Source of the DNA: Taenia hydatigena | Lineage: Eukaryota; Platyhelminthes; Cestoda; Cyclophyllidea; Taeniidae | Direction: 5' to 3' | Assembly: GCA_036345935.2 (NCBI GenBank) | Contig: JADWOT020000001.1 | Span: 22,997,187-23,061,186, forward strand | Length of the DNA: 64,000 nucleotides | Shown: positions 34,060 to 48,390 of the stretch, piece after piece | Layout: each line of letters opens with the position of its first letter | Position numbering within the stretch: the stretch's first letter is position 1 | Position numbers and translations under genes: made by a program | The notes under the pieces: generated by a model | Told to the model about the DNA's origin: nothing | The model's input: the letters and a program-made list of their open reading frames with translations, nothing else | The model's database searches: none

Positions 34060-36000
34060 GTGCGTGGGAAAGCGAAGGAAGAAAAGCTACATTCGTTACT
34101 GAACAAAGATAAATGATACAAATCATGGAATGATTCCACGTGAAGAAGAGGCAAATATCTCAGTATCTGTCAGCAATGCACAAAAATTTTAACTTATCCA
34201 CATCGGAACGCATCACATGCAGAATTTATTAAGGGGAAAAATGTGATAGCCACAAACACTTGACGAAACATTTTAAAATAGATGCACAATGAAGACCCCG
34301 AGAAGAAGTGGGCTTATGAGAAGCTTTTTACAAAAAACCTACGGTTTGGAGAAATATAAGCAATCAGACACAGTTAATAACAAAATCAAAGGGATGGCTA
34401 AAAACAAATCATTGAGTGCAAACTTTGCTAACCATTAAAACCCACATAAGTTGCAGACATCGGAAAACGGATTAGAGCATAAGGGCACTGTGATGATACC
34501 AACACATAAACTAAAGTCATACAGAAACAATAATGCATTATATTTCCTTTTCTACAAATCAAAGTCAATATATGCTTACAAAACACACAGTTACGCAGAA
34601 GTACATGGAACTTTATAAAGGTGCATGAAAATCTAAGAGCTATACGAAATACAAGTAAACGTGATGCGAAATAGCGAATAAGGCAAAGGGAGCTGAGTAA
34701 TGTGAAATCTCACCTAGTCGCTTAGAATATGTGATATTCTAAAAACTAGACAAAGCTGAGATATGAATGGCTCAGTTTTCTGTGAGAGTTAGTTAAAATA
34801 CTGCAAATACCTTAAAGCAATTTATTACGTAGACGCCTAACCAAGATCATAAGGCAAATTGTACAAAACCATTACTAATACGTTTTCGCGCACAGAATGG
34901 AATATTTGTAAAATCGGTTTCAAAGATCCACACAAACAAAAACATCAATTCATAATAACCAAATGCCGATTCTCTGGAGCATATAACTGATTTCCCAGAC
35001 AAATTATGAGAGTATTTTTAGGTTAGCACAAATTGTTCAAATTTTAGACATGGTTGGCATATCATGACACACTGCGTTGCAGTGACAGAATAATTCATTT
35101 GCAATTTTACTTTGCACAAAATCCTGGTAGTTGGTAGTTGGTAGTTGGTCCTCAAGCGCTCAGATAGGCTCAGTACTCACCAAGAGCCTCGCCAATGGCA
35201 AATTTGCAAGCCATCCGATAAAAGGTTGGCGTTTTCCCTGCCTAGATTAAAAATAATTAGTTTTATTGATTTCTACAGCAAAATTAGTGTAACTTGGACT
35301 TAGGCAGGACAAACTATTAGTACACTCATGCGGAAAGTGCAGTTTGACGCAAGTGGTTTGATGGCTTAATAAATATGACTTATTGCGTGAGAATGATTTA
35401 TAGTGACAAAACTTAACTATATGATTAATGGACGGGTATTCACAACAACTACGGAAAATTTGTTTGTTTGAATCATCACGATGTTACAAATTCCCTGACT
35501 GTTGAAAGGCTTTTGCTGTTTTCGCATCACAAATGTGTTTATTCTTCTGTCTTATAAGTCATCTTAAACATGTGCTGCGATTTGCTAGGTTTCGATTTCT
35601 GCATTGTAGTAAATACACGCATATTTCTCGAAGCAAATGGTTTTTAAGATTGGAGACTTAAGTATAGACTAATTGAATCTGACTTTTTGCCACTTTTGCT
35701 ATAGAATTAAGCTTTAATGCTTAAATTCATGGATTTCTGAAACATGGCTGATCGGTGGCAGTCTGTTTTTCTCCATGTATATTGTTTTCATTACAAAGCT
35801 TACACTTAAATCACACTTTTTGTTAATTTATGTGCGTATTTTTACATGCTTACAAAGAATAAAGTTGTAACAAGGACATTATGTGTTTGACATTCTGTGT
35901 ATGTTTTATTTTAATCCAAATGCTGCTGTCAAAAATAAGTATGGTTTTCTTGGATCAAGATGCTTAATGTGTTTTTTTACAAGCCTTTTTAATTTTCAGA
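34060..36000. other. AT-rich spacer upstream of the SYCP1-like gene
   Basis: No open frame of interest. A short tandem (TGGTAGT)n repeat lies at about 35125-35149. The 3' end, ATTTTCAG just before 36001, looks like an acceptor, so an untranslated first exon of the SYCP1-like gene may lie in this stretch. Confidence 0.45.
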
Positions 36001-36008
36001 CATACGAT

Positions 36009-39000
36009 ATGGCAAAATTTTTTGGTGTCAATCTATTTAAGAAATCCTCGTCTAGTCACTCTGCTGACAGCCCCCAAATGAAAAAGGATTTTGGCAGTGT
36101 GAGCGTTAGGGAGAGTACAAAAAACATATCCAATCCTCCAACAGTGATGTGGGATGCCATTTGTGACTTAACTGGCTCCAGTGATCTTGATGATTCAGCT
36201 GACTTCTTTTACTCACGTGCAGGCATATTTTCACCTCAATGTGACAAACCAAGTTCACCGGTTCAAAGCGCATCTGAAAGGCCTCAGAGATCAGTAAACA
36301 CTTCCAATGCAAATAAATGGAAGACAAACTTTTTGGTGCCTGAAAGTTCTCCACGACATTCGCGCGTATCTGAACCCACTCCCATTTCACCATCAATATC
36401 TTTATTTCAATCAAAGTCTCAGGCATCACCTTCAATAGGCTTTAAAAATTCGTCAAAGTTAGGCAAATCTCCTGCTTTCAAGTCAAGTTCGAATGCCTTG
36501 GAACTTGAAATTGCAGAGCGTGACCTGCAATCAAACGCAGAAACTATTAATTCTCCCAAAGCTACCCATATCAATATGGACATTGACAAAAAGGAACTAA
36601 CTTTTGTTGAACCAAGGGCAAGCCTTGATTTATCGACCATTGACCTTGATCAGTCTAGCGAGGAGGAGCATCAGGGTGCTACCTATCAGTGCCACTCGGT
36701 AGAAGAAAAGAATAATGTACAGAGGCCACCTGCTTACGAAGAAGAACAGTATAAAGAGGTTGAAGCGCGTAATTCCGATGGATGTGACAAGTGAGTGCTC
36801 CAGTCTTGGTACTTCCTTTCCGACGATATCAGCCAGTTCTTTAAATGACCAAATTAGCACCAAATACATCATTTTACAAGTCTAAGTTATTTTTCTCCTA
36901 AAATTGCATTTAGCCTTGAAATTCTATCAACTGGCAAATTTATAGTGAATTCGACTTATTACTCTAGATAACTCTTATTTTCAATTGAAATTTCAGCTTG
37001 CTTGAAAATAATTTGTAGATAGTTCTACCGTACACGAACTGGTATTTTCTGTGAGTTCTAAAGCTTTTCAAACAGTAGTAAGAGATGAGCCCCAAACAGA
37101 GATATCACTGTCTTAAAAGCTTGCCTCGCTTGTTTACTACTGTCAGTTTTTCATTAACCCTCTATTTGTTTTAGGAAAAGTTTCAATAGAAAATAAAGCC
37201 AAAAATCATAAATTGAGTTTTGTTTTTAGGTTGGCGATTTTGCACATGAGGCTGAAAAATGAGGCCATAAAGTTGGAGAATTGGAAAAACGATATGATAG
37301 CCAAACTCAATAAAAATGTGAGATAATGGATTATTACCCTATATCTCTGATATTTCCATACCTCTAATCATAGGAAGAGAAGTTGGCAGAAGCTAATACT
37401 TTGGTGGCCAGCCTTCGAAAGTCAAATTTAGAGTTGCAAATGGATAGGGAGAATGCCAGTCTTAAAGTAAAGGATGAAGTTGAGAAGCGAGAAGGAGTAG
37501 AAAAAAAGTAGTTTATTTGTTGGATTTTCATATATTTATGTCGCAGGATAATTGGAACCCGCGATTTGTGTGAAGCTATTAAGGCGCAAATTGAATTTGT
37601 CCAGTCGGTCTGCTCTTCAAGTGAGTATATGAGAATTATTTATTATGCTCATCCTTAAAAAAATTGTTGTCAAGGCTACTCTATACACAAATAAGTACAA
37701 TTTACTTTGCATTCAGTTCTTATTTGAAACTCACTATTTGCGATGCACGAAAAGATATTTATTTTATTCGAACAGTTTTATTTTAAGCAACCATTTATAG
37801 CCTGAGTAAATTTTATTCCCATTACTCAAAAACCACTTTGACAGCATTTTGCTATGGATATTTTACAAATATTTGCAGAAATAACTGCCAACTTATCAAT
37901 CTCTAGCCATGCAGACATGTTTCAAAACAGCAACAGCGCAAAAGGCTTTGGAGGCTTTGTTAGAGAATACTTTCAAGGATTTTCAGAATCTAAGCATTCA
38001 GCTAGACGAGAGTAAAGACAGAAATCGAAGTCTAGGTAACTTAAAATTGGCAACTGCTAATATTCTTACGTAGTTGAAACTCAAGAACAGCTAAATGAGA
38101 AATACAATCACGATATGGATGCTCTGTCAAATCGCAATAGCGAGCTAACGGCTGAGCTTGAAAAGCTTGCCTCAGAAAAAGAAGATTTCGCTTCAGTCTT
38201 TAAGAATTGTGGCGAAACTCTGAATAATCAGGTTTTGAGAATTCGGACAACTCGCGACAGTCTGGAACTTCTTTTGGAGGCCGGGTCTCAAATGAATTTT
38301 GAATTAGAGGAAGAAATTAAGAGAGTTAATGTTAGTTCAGACTTAAGTTTCATGCAAGAAGGACTCATCAATTTAACCAGAATCAAGCATATTTCATGTT
38401 TTTGACCCTAAATCAGATTGAGTTGTTGAAAGTGAAGGCCTTAAGTAGAGAGAAGGAGACCCAGATTTCGGAGTCCCTGAATAAATGCAGTCAACTATCT
38501 GATGACCTATCACGAGTGTACACACTTTTGCAAAATTCAAAAAACAGTTGTCTGGAGAGAGGCCAGAAAATCACGTCTCTGGAGGAGGAAATTAAAAAAT
38601 TAACTGAAGAAAAGGGTTCCATTCAGGACGACTTGCATAAGGTATGTGACGTCAGGCATAAATATCAAACATGAAAAGAGTTTCGTCGCATGTTTATTTT
38701 ATTTTAGAAAAGCATGATCCATGAGGCGGAAGTACGATCCCGACAAAAGGAACTGCTACTACTTACTGAAAAGCTTAATGTTACCACGGCAACCTTCAGT
38801 GCTTTGTAGGCATTCCTTTAGATTTCCCATTCCGGTTACCTACTCCTTTTAGAATCTATGAAAAAGACGAGCAGTTAAAGTTGCTAGAACGCGAAAAGAG
38901 TAAAAATGCACTTTCCTTAGTAACTTTTAGTAAATTTGCTTTCCAATTTGTCAAAAACTGAAGAGGATCTGGTAAGTTATTTGATGAGACTGAAACCATT

Positions 39001-42000
39001 TCCAAAATTATTTCTTTACCATTAAAGTGTTTGCAGTACGTGTTTATGGATATTTAACTCTATATCACTTGAAATGCTTATCACCTGCTAAAATAACCAA
39101 ATACTCAGTGTGGCTGCTTTTACATTTTAAGTAGCAAGTTAAAACAATTAAACGTGTGCTCAACTGATAAGCTTTCGTGTTCAAGTGATTTTAGGGATCT
39201 CGCTGAGGTTTTGCTGTATCTTTTACTATTTTTAGAAATGTGCTAAAACAACAGGGAATGAACTACGGCTTCTTATCGAAGAAAAAGAGCGAATTATAAC
39301 TGAGAAGGACCAAATCATTACAGCTTTAAAAGATACGGGGGATGGACGGTTGGTGAGTTAAGACATATGAGTACTATCTGTAAAATTGTGATACGAGGAT
39401 CATCATTAGTATTCTTAACATAGAGGATTCTTATAAACTGAAATAAGTGTAGCTATTAACAAGGCTGATTTCTTAGTTGTTTGCTAGTTATTCACTGAAT
39501 CTCCGTATTTTTTTTACATGCTAAACACTTGGTTTTGGCATTTTATACATACAGAAGGAATTAGAAACACTGAAGTGTGAGCTGATAAAAAGTGAAGAGA
39601 CGTACAAAGATCTCGAAGAATCCCATAGAACCCTCGCATCATCTTTAGCCGATAAAAAGGTAAGGAAAGTAGACCTCTGGCTTCTCTAATGGTTCTTTTC
39701 CTCAGAAATGTCTTTCCGAAACTGAGGAAAAGCTAGTTTACCTACAGAAAAACGAAGAAATTCGAAACAAAGAGATTTTGGATCTAAAGTAAGATGTGTT
39801 AAGCGTGGAGGCAACTTTTTTTCAGAGGTAAATACACTGGTCTTGTGATTGTTTTTGTCGGCATTTCAGGAATCGAACTTCGACTCAGCAAGATGAAATT
39901 GAGGATCTGACCACAAAAGTACGGAATTTGGAATTTGACCAAAGCAGGCTCAACAGCAGGAATCAGGATATGAGCAGGTGCATTGAAGTGAGTTTTGGCT
40001 TTAATCTGTTTGGAATTGAATGCAAAAAAATAGCCGATAGGGAAGGGAGTGGCGTAGGTCTTGGAACTGCTTGGTGAATGTAAGACCGCATTTTTGACTT
40101 CATTGAGATCTCATTCCCAACATTCAGCTACTGAGCATTCAAATGATTGATTTGTGATTACTTTCCTAGATGGAATTTTTATGACTGTGCTGCCATTTAG
40201 AGTTCATAAATGCGTGTTTTTAAGATTGGATTTTTTAACCATTCTACACTTCGCCTTGTAGAAGCATTATTAAGCGAATCTATCCAATGCTGTATCAAAC
40301 TTAGTACCCTATGCTAGCTGTCAATTACTGGACCGTTAAAATAGAATAAAATCAGTTTCAAAACGATGTAGTTTTAGCGTGGAGTTGATATGTGTCAAAA
40401 CTTTGCACCTTAGTAATTAACAAGACTTTTAAAAACCGCTTTTCACATCAATAACATTTTATACGATTAATAACTTCGTCTTTCTGTACAATGGTAAGAA
40501 GGGGATGTGTCACACCGCACAATCAATTTTGCATTTTAAAAAATCTCTAAATTTAGATTAGGCCTTGAAGCTGGAGTATTATTCCTTTATTGACGTTTCA
40601 TGGGTCGCTTGCATGACTGACTGCATGGGTCTGCCTAAGAGCCACTTATCAAAGGCGACTAAGTAATCAATTATTTTTTTCGCATACGCTCAAATAAACT
40701 GTGAATGAATTCAATAAGCACGTTCTCAGTGACTCCGTAAAAGTGTGTAAATGTATTCCACTTACGAGTGTTGTAGCATTGGATTAAAAACTTTGATGAA
40801 AACTTTCATTGAGCTTACAGACACTTATATTTGTGTAAAGAATAACATTAACATTATCTCCATACTAAATTTGTTGATTGGATTGAAAAATGCATTGGCG
40901 TCTCATTGGTAAGGCTATTCGAACGAACACGCTATTTCATGTTTGAGGCAAAATATAGCCACTAACGTATCTACGGGGGATGAACTGTATCACAGGTTCT
41001 ACATAATTCATTTGCCCTTATTGTAACTAAAAAATTGACAAATGTGCATTAATTTGTTTAAAAAAAACGACATTAAAAGCACATTGAAAAGTCAGCATAG
41101 GCTTAGATAAAAGGTTGCATTCCATTTCGCTATCTGTATTGTTAAATAGGTGTTATTCCGTGTGGTTAAAGTATTCCTAAAGGGTGAGAGCGCAAGTGCT
41201 TGAGACACCGTGCCAAATAATCGAAGGGAAGGTAGTGTTACATTTGTACTTGTTTCCACTCTGGTGTATCAGTTTCCTGGGTAAAGGTGCAAAACATGTA
41301 CCCGTTCTGTTGCACAGTCTATACAAGTATTCTGGCCCTTTTTCGGTGTTTAGAAAGTTTTGATAGAAAGCTGTGCCGTTTTGGATGAAACATTCCAGAA
41401 CAGCTTAATTAACTTTGTCGAGAGATTCTATGTAAGATGGCTCCTTACTATTGAGCATGTTCCTTTTTGTGATTGTGTAGTCCCAATTATTCATATTCCT
41501 TTTGGTAGCTAGCCAGACATTACTAAGGGCATAGTGTGAGTTTACAATGATTGAGAAGCCTCGTTTGTGAACCAAAAGTACAAGACCCCCAAAAAAGTGC
41601 GGTGTGGAATAAGCCACAGTATGAAGAATGTGAGAGGGGCTATATTAGTCTTCATAAACGCGAGATGAAGGGAAGCTTTTGAAGCCAAAGCATTTCAGCT
41701 AGTTAAATGTACTCACTGGAAAACTAAATTAGCATGCCACAGTTGGCATGCCCTAACGCATCGATAACACCCCAATTTTTTAACCCGAAGCTGAATTCGC
41801 TGCTAGTTTGTGATGACTTTGTGTGGTTTTTAAATAGAATTGTTCTTTTCATTCAGAAGTAGTTATATTTTTTACCTTTAAGGGGTGGGTGAATTAGTTT
41901 AAAAAAAGCATTGACAAGTGTCATTAGCGATTTGTTGGCTGATCATTCTCAAAATTCTCGCAGCAAAAGTGCTAATCAAAACTGCCATCTTTCACAGTAA

Positions 42001-45000
42001 GCTCTGCTTATGATTGATTATGAACCATATCATTATTTCCTTCAGTCACATCTTAGAAACACCAGACACAATACAAATAAGTCCGTCACATACTTAACAA
42101 TGGTGACCAATGTGTTAACCAACGGGGATAACTCGCAACGGTATGAAAAAAAGCGACAATGGATAGATTTTGTTGTTTTACAGTTGAAGAACGACCAGAT
42201 AGTACGGCTGGAAGAGCGACTGCATGAGGCGGAGCAGCAAGTGCGCGTGTTAGAGAATGCAGCAGCACGAGCTGGCCATGAAGTACGCACGAGTTCGAGC
42301 AATCTGGCACAGCGTGACACCGAGGTCTCACAGCTGCGCGAGGCTCTTCACACCGCCCAAGCCGATCACGCCACGGCCCTGCGTCACTGTGAAGAGGTGC
42401 GCGCCGAACTGCTTGGCGCCGTTGAGCAGCAGCAACAAGAGTCGGATAGAGTGTTGCGTCAAAAGGAGAAAGAAATAGGCACATTGAAGGAGACATTAGC
42501 AGCTCTTCAGAAGGAGGCGGATAAGAACTCTAAAAAAATTGTAAGCTTCTGAGGAAACATTGAATTTGGTTTTCTTAGAAATCAACCCTTTCCAGGCGGC
42601 AATGCACCAATTATAAGTAGCACTATGATAGCATAAAATCGGGACAAATTAAGGAAAGGAGAATGGCTAAGAGATGTGGACTTAAAAAGCAAATGAAACA
42701 GTAGCGATTGTGTACCCAGATAGAAGATAACTTACCTGAAAAATTTGTTTATTCACTAGGCGAAGTTTTAAGTCTTACGAGGACTATTTTGACGATAACT
42801 TCTCCTAATCTAATTTAAGCTAACCTTTCACGAAGATAAACTTAGTAATAGTAGGTTTTCCACAAAGATGGCCAAATAGCCTTTGATGGTTCAATTGGAA
42901 GGGGAATGGGCTCGCTTAAGCACAAATCAAGAATTTTCATTACCTAATTCTGGTTGTTCAAATGTTACCTGAGTCAGCCATTGGAAGAAAAAAGAAGCCT
43001 TTAATATAATTATAAAACAAATTTTGGGATCGAAAGTAAGCAAATAGTAAGATATTTAGAACTAATATTCCCTGAATGTATATGTATTTCCATAAGCTGG
43101 AGCTGTTGTGGATTTACCTTTTTTAAACTATTTCTTAGCGTTTGATCTTTCTTAGGAAAAGAAACTAACAGACAATGTGGCACATGTGGAGAAACTCAAG
43201 GATCAACTAAAAGAAACCGTTCAGGAGAAGGTAAGAGTAATTATTCCCATCCAAATATATGCTTTCGCAGGAATCGTTTCATAATGCCAGCCCCTCCCGC
43301 TGCTGCACTTTAGAAAGACCTATCGAAACAATTGACCGCGAGCAAGCAGAAGATGACGAAGCTCGAGAAGGAATTTGACGAAAAGGTATGACTTAATATC
43401 AATTAATCTAAGCATTCACAGGAGTCTGGTAGAACTCGTTTGATGAGTTCTATTGAATTTTTTTTAGATTCCTAAGGTCAAAATTCCTCCTGTAGAAATC
43501 CCCCTTGTGGGGGTTCCTGTTTTTGAATATAACGGTTGCTTATTGTGGTTTATCATTTTTTTCCAACCTAGAAAGTCCTGTTGTTGGAGATGGAGGAAAA
43601 AGTAGAAAACCTTGACACTGAGTTGGCTAACCTAAGCAAAGAAAAGGAAAACATGACCGCAGCTCTGAGCAAAAAGGACGCGGAAATAGAAAGGCTTCGT
43701 TACATTGAAGCAGAATTTGCAGAATTTAGGCGCTCCATTATGAATAACTCTCCTCCCTGCTCTACGCAACTTCCCAAGTCTATTGAGGTTGATGTTCAAA
43801 GGACGCCTCGTTCGCCGCTTCTCTCTGAGAAATTCAACCATATGGTAGGCTGGAGGTTAAAATAAAAACCGAGTTTTAATCACTTCGTGCATGCAGGTTC
43901 TGTTGAAGACACCACAGAAGACGCCCAAGAGCATTCTGAAACAGCCAGGATCGGAGTGCAAACGCCGTCGCGTGCTCCTCATCTCTCCCGAAAAGACGCC
44001 TCCCAAGAATGGCCACGTTGAGGTGGAGTCGGACCCAGAGGACGAGGTGGCGACAGGGTTGAAGAATGTGGACACCAACGGTGAGACATGTCTTGTTGAA
44101 GCACAACCGTGCTTCAAACCTGCGCCTCCACGTACCCCAAATATTCGTGGAACTCCGCAAACTCGGGTAGGTTTCATGACCTCTTGTTTGCACCTATTTT
44201 TGGATTTGGGCAATAATTCTGATTCAACTCATGAGTTATTCTGCTATTACAGAAAATAGTTCGTCTAACCTAGTTTGCTATTTGAAACTGACGCCTTAGA
44301 GGATGTGGTGACAAAAATAATGCCTCGGTGCTTACAAAAGTATATGATAAATTAAGGACCGGAGTCGGTAGTTAAGTCACCGAGAAGTCCAAAACATGCC
44401 ACACAGTTAAATATGTAAACAAATATTCTTCTTCACTTGTCCCCCGCCTTCCATTGAGAGTCATTTTAGTGCCCTCTGTGGTCGCTTTTCTCCTCCGGAA
44501 ATCATAATGCAGGAAAAAGTTATTACTAGCACACGCAATGAGCATACCACCTCGAGGAAACTTCAAAAATTCAAATTCGGCCTCAGATTTGAATAAACTT
44601 ACTTCGACAAGAGGCGAAACAATGCTCGAATCTGCGCAACAGAGGTCATTTGAACCACTTTAGTGCCCTATCCATTATTCTGTTTCATAATTGTCACCTC
44701 AGCACTGCTTTGTCGCTCAGCTGGGTTGGACCCATCTACCCACGTTGTAGGGAGGCACACAGTTGATCATTTGCAGCAAGTATATGACAGAGTTCGCCCA
44801 GTTTACACCCATCTGTACTTCCGATTCCGACTATATAAGAATATTCCAAGGTAAGAGAAGCCTTAACTAAAATGTTTGTCACCGAGGTCCCAAGAAAAGT
44901 CAAATATTGCACACCGGATCCCTTCTTGCTCAAGTAATGCTATCCACGCCGAATACTGGGATAACCTGCTTCAGTGCTCTTGGAAGACTAAAGCGGATGT

Positions 45001-45360
45001 AACTGCCCTCAGATCAAGAACATCATTCCTCACTCAATTCATCGTAAACTCAACCAACCTTGACAGCTGCCATGTAACCATCAATATTTCTCAGTGATTG
45101 CGTTCCAGAACATTGAGATTTAGCCACTCTTGCTCTCGTCCTTCACTTTACCTCCTTTTATGAAGGCTGCGAACATCAGGAAGACGCCTGGCTCTGGCAG
45201 TGGAAGCCGTGGGCCTCCCACCAACACTCGCCCTTCAATGCGTCTTAGCGGTGTGAAAGGTCCCGCTGCTACTGCGAGCGCCGCCCACGTGGTCACCTCG
45301 GTTGCCGCCTCGTCGTGGTTCGACTCGGATGAGACTTTCGGTCTCAACACTGAGGAGTGA
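36009..45360 (+). CDS. SYCP1: SYCP1-like synaptonemal complex transverse filament protein, 20 exons
   Basis: SYCP1 bridges paired chromosome axes in meiosis through a long coiled coil. Coding exons: 36009-36790, 37230-37317, 37374-37507, 37547-37620, 37907-38035, 38074-38330, 38417-38641, 38708-38805, 38853-38899, 38931-38971, 39236-39352, 39555-39659, 39706-39788, 39870-39987, 42184-42540, 43156-43230, 43314-43385, 43572-43844, 43897-44166, 45124-45360. All junctions keep phase, for 1193 residues (human about 976). The first 260 residues are Ser-rich and non-coiled. The coiled coil then starts KLENWKNDMIAKL, and IIGTRDLCEAIKAQ resembles the conserved N-terminal SYCP1 block. About 700 residues of coiled coil follow. 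The tail is basic and TP-rich (LLKTPQKTPKSILKQ, CKRRR, IRKTPGS), as in SYCP1. Another long coiled-coil protein remains possible. The start follows an ATTTTCAG acceptor and is the first ATG that does not lie upstream of it. Confidence 0.72.
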
Positions 45361-48300
45361 TTCCACAATCCTCACTCGTATTTCTCTTTTTACGTTGTTG
45401 ACAAGCATTTTTCATCCCATTTTCACCCACTGCTTACGACGCATTTATCGTGTTGGTTATTGTCTACCTTCAAATGATTAGCAGAGTTTTGCAATTTTGG
45501 TACCCTTTGTTTCTCTCTGTCAGTTGTTGTGTGTGTGTGTGTGTGTGTGGATGTGCTTCAGACTGCCATTCATTTAGAAAAGGATGTTTCCCTAAAAGGT
45601 TCTCAGTGTTTAGGAGCTTTGAAACCTAAACTGTTTATTAGTGATCATCGTGATTATGCTTTTCAACGAATTGAAACGGTGGATGGAGGATTCCTTGCAT
45701 TAACAGTTTATCAGGAGAATACAAGGAGGTGTCAGCTCAACTATCGATTTTTTGGAGCACTTAATTATGGAAGCAAAGGTGAGACAAGTTTAGAGAGGAT
45801 GCTTTCCTTCCATCTTGATGCCTTAAGAAACCAACTTCATCAATGTATTTGCTCGCCCATTCAAAAGAGCTCATGCTTTTGCCCATTTGATTCCATATTC
45901 ATGCGAAATGTTCAGCGTTTGCAAAGGTCCACCCAAACTGTTTTCCAACACATTCAACTCTGTTTAGTTGTTGGTGGTCCTGTGGCCTTCGAGTCCGAAT
46001 GGTTGGTTCACGCTTCGTGACGTAGAGCTGTGCTAGCCAAAGACTCGCATTCCTTGTCCTCTGTGTCGAGTGAATGAACAAGGCTGTCTTAACGCTCAAC
46101 GCGTAAAGAACAATTGTGTTTACTCTTGCCACAAAAAAGTTGCTTTCTTTTCTTTTGTACAAATTTATCACATGAAATGTTGAGTGATCTTGAATCAGAT
46201 GTCCATAATGAGGTAAAAAATCCACCTTCCAGCTGAAGGCTTGTTTCTCAAGAGGTGGCAGAATGTAAGGCTGTCACTGGGAGACGTACCTAAGACCACC
46301 TTTAAAATGTTACATTTTATCATTCCGTAATGCACGTTGAGGCTTCTGCCGAACCGAGTGGATACAAGTACTCGTGGCTACGAGTCTACGATCCTTCCAA
46401 CAGGAACCTCACATACCATTACACCTGGACTGACCTCTTCCACGATGTGTACACAAGGCATAACCAAAGAGGGACGCTTCTTACCTGCTGTCGCAGTGTA
46501 TTACGCCAAACTCGGGATACAAAAAGCCTTTAGACTTTACAATTTGACAAAAGGAGATGAGATTGGATTAGAGAGGATAAACAAAGTTAAGGACACTTTA
46601 AATTGGAATACCCTTTTACTAAATTTTAAGCCAAATTTTTAAATGCATCTTTGTTATTGCAAATATTCTACACAGGCGTATACAGAGGAGCCACGTGTGT
46701 GTGTGTGTTTTAGGTGGCAGACACATGCCATATGGGGTGTGACTCACTATTCCGCAGTAGAGATACAGGAACCTCGTTGCTCTCTCCGCAAATAGCGGCT
46801 TTTGACAAGCGCCAACTACATTCCCTACTTTGAAGGGATGGGGAAGGAGAGGCGGAGGTATCTCAAGGCTACAAGTCGACGTTTTTAGCATTACCATGTT
46901 CCATTTAAAGGATGACGTTTAAATGCCAATTTTTTTTAAATGAACGTAAAAGTAGCTGATTTGATCTTCTCCTCCATGTCCAACACCATCCTACTTAAAT
47001 CATCAATTAGTAGACGTTATCTTACTTCACAGGAAAAGATCATCATGCACCTTTTTGTTAGATATGGTAGAACGACATCAACAGAAATATGTTTCTGGTG
47101 TGTGTATGCTCACATAAGTAGACAATTTTATAAACTCTCGCTGAACTCTTGAAATCCATCTAAGTCTGCATTATTCCATACATCTTAGCACCATCATGGG
47201 TGTGACAGTAGCACAAAGCACAAGTACACGCCTATTTTTACGTCACGATGATTGTGTGACGCCCTTTATCAGTTCTCTCACCGTCCTCTCATCCCTCACC
47301 ACTGTGCTTGTGTGCGTGTGCAGAGCTTGGCGCCGCTGCGGCGTTCCAGCGATTTACAATTTTATTTCTACTGTACGCAAGACTTGAGAAAGAAGGCGTG
47401 ATAAACCATAACCAAGGGAGGCAATACTCAAGGCAAACGCCTTTGTGAAAGAGATCAGAGCACTGAAAATGGGTGATGAAAGGGGACTGCAGCGTAGGAT
47501 CGCACTGTCAATGATTTCGTTCCGATGTTAAACTAAAATCATTGCAAGGAACGACTACAGTGTGGATAGCGAGACCAGAATTTCCCGAGAGTAAAGAAGG
47601 TGAGTCGAGGCTTCAGAAGGATTAGGTAACGCAACAGACCATACTATTAAAAACTTCTAAGGTATAATGCCTTGGGAATTGAACTTGCGGCTAGTATTCA
47701 TCTTGAATACATCAAATGATATTTATACCCAAAGACTGTGTTTGATTATCACAGGGTGCTTAAAATCTCCGCGTGTTTTAATCGTTACGACGTTAGAGCT
47801 TGTTTTAGTGAGCACTTACATAATGAGTGCTATTTAAGTGGCGAGCGAGATCATAGTTGATTCAAGGCTAACTCCCAAGCAACAAAGTTCAGCCAAGATG
47901 TTTTGTTACGGAGGTCTGCAAAAAGATTGTTAACAATTTTGTAAAGCAATGAAAGCCTAGAACAGGTAATTTGCCTTCTAGGTGATTGATGGCTGCCTGA
48001 CTGACGACTCGCTGTTTGCACCCAGGTGAGGCACAAGAGGCAATGCCGATCCCAGAATAGACAGGCGGAAAAACCTTTAAAGAACAAATAAGAAAATTCG
48101 GACTTGAAGATTTGTCATCGTTTCATGCTGTACGACTGTGACAACAATCCAGCAAATCATGGTTAAAAGCAGGAGCTTTTTTGACTTTTAAAGTCCTCTT
48201 CGTCTCGCCATACTAACTACCAATCCAATTGTATTCGCTTCTTGCAATTGTTCCGATGGAGAAAGACATTCAGAGTCACTTCAGACACCGCAAGACCCTG
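45361..48300. other. SYCP1-like 3' flank and spacer, with repeats
   Basis: A (TG)n run lies at 45526-45549 and another at 46694-46708. A 163-codon frame (45529-46020, +) starts inside the first repeat and shows no domain; it is probably 3' UTR. Bases 47912-48022 are the start of the repeat unit that recurs downstream of the SH3-SH2 copies (51598, 53478, 63174). No gene is supported. Confidence 0.5.
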
Positions 48301-48314
48301 TTAATCAAAAAGCA

Positions 48315-48320
48315 TTTATT
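48315..48320 (-). terminator. Poly(A) signal AATAAA of SH3-SH2 copy A
   Basis: AATAAA on the minus strand about 70 bp past the stop codon of copy A. The same signal is kept downstream of copy E (63558-63563), is AATAGA downstream of B, and is not seen at this position in C or D. Confidence 0.55.
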
Positions 48321-48390
48321 GCAAAGAGATACATCAGGTCTCATCAACAAGCATTCGCCAGGCGTAGCATTGTTTATAAAAGCAGAGTTG

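Noticed and set aside
42086..42496. 136-codon minus-strand frame over the GC-rich exon
   Set aside because: Shadow of the SYCP1-like coding exon, whose + frame continues in phase with its neighbours.
45529..46020. 163-codon + frame after the SYCP1-like gene
   Set aside because: Begins in a (TG)n repeat, has no domain or start context, and most likely lies in the 3' UTR.
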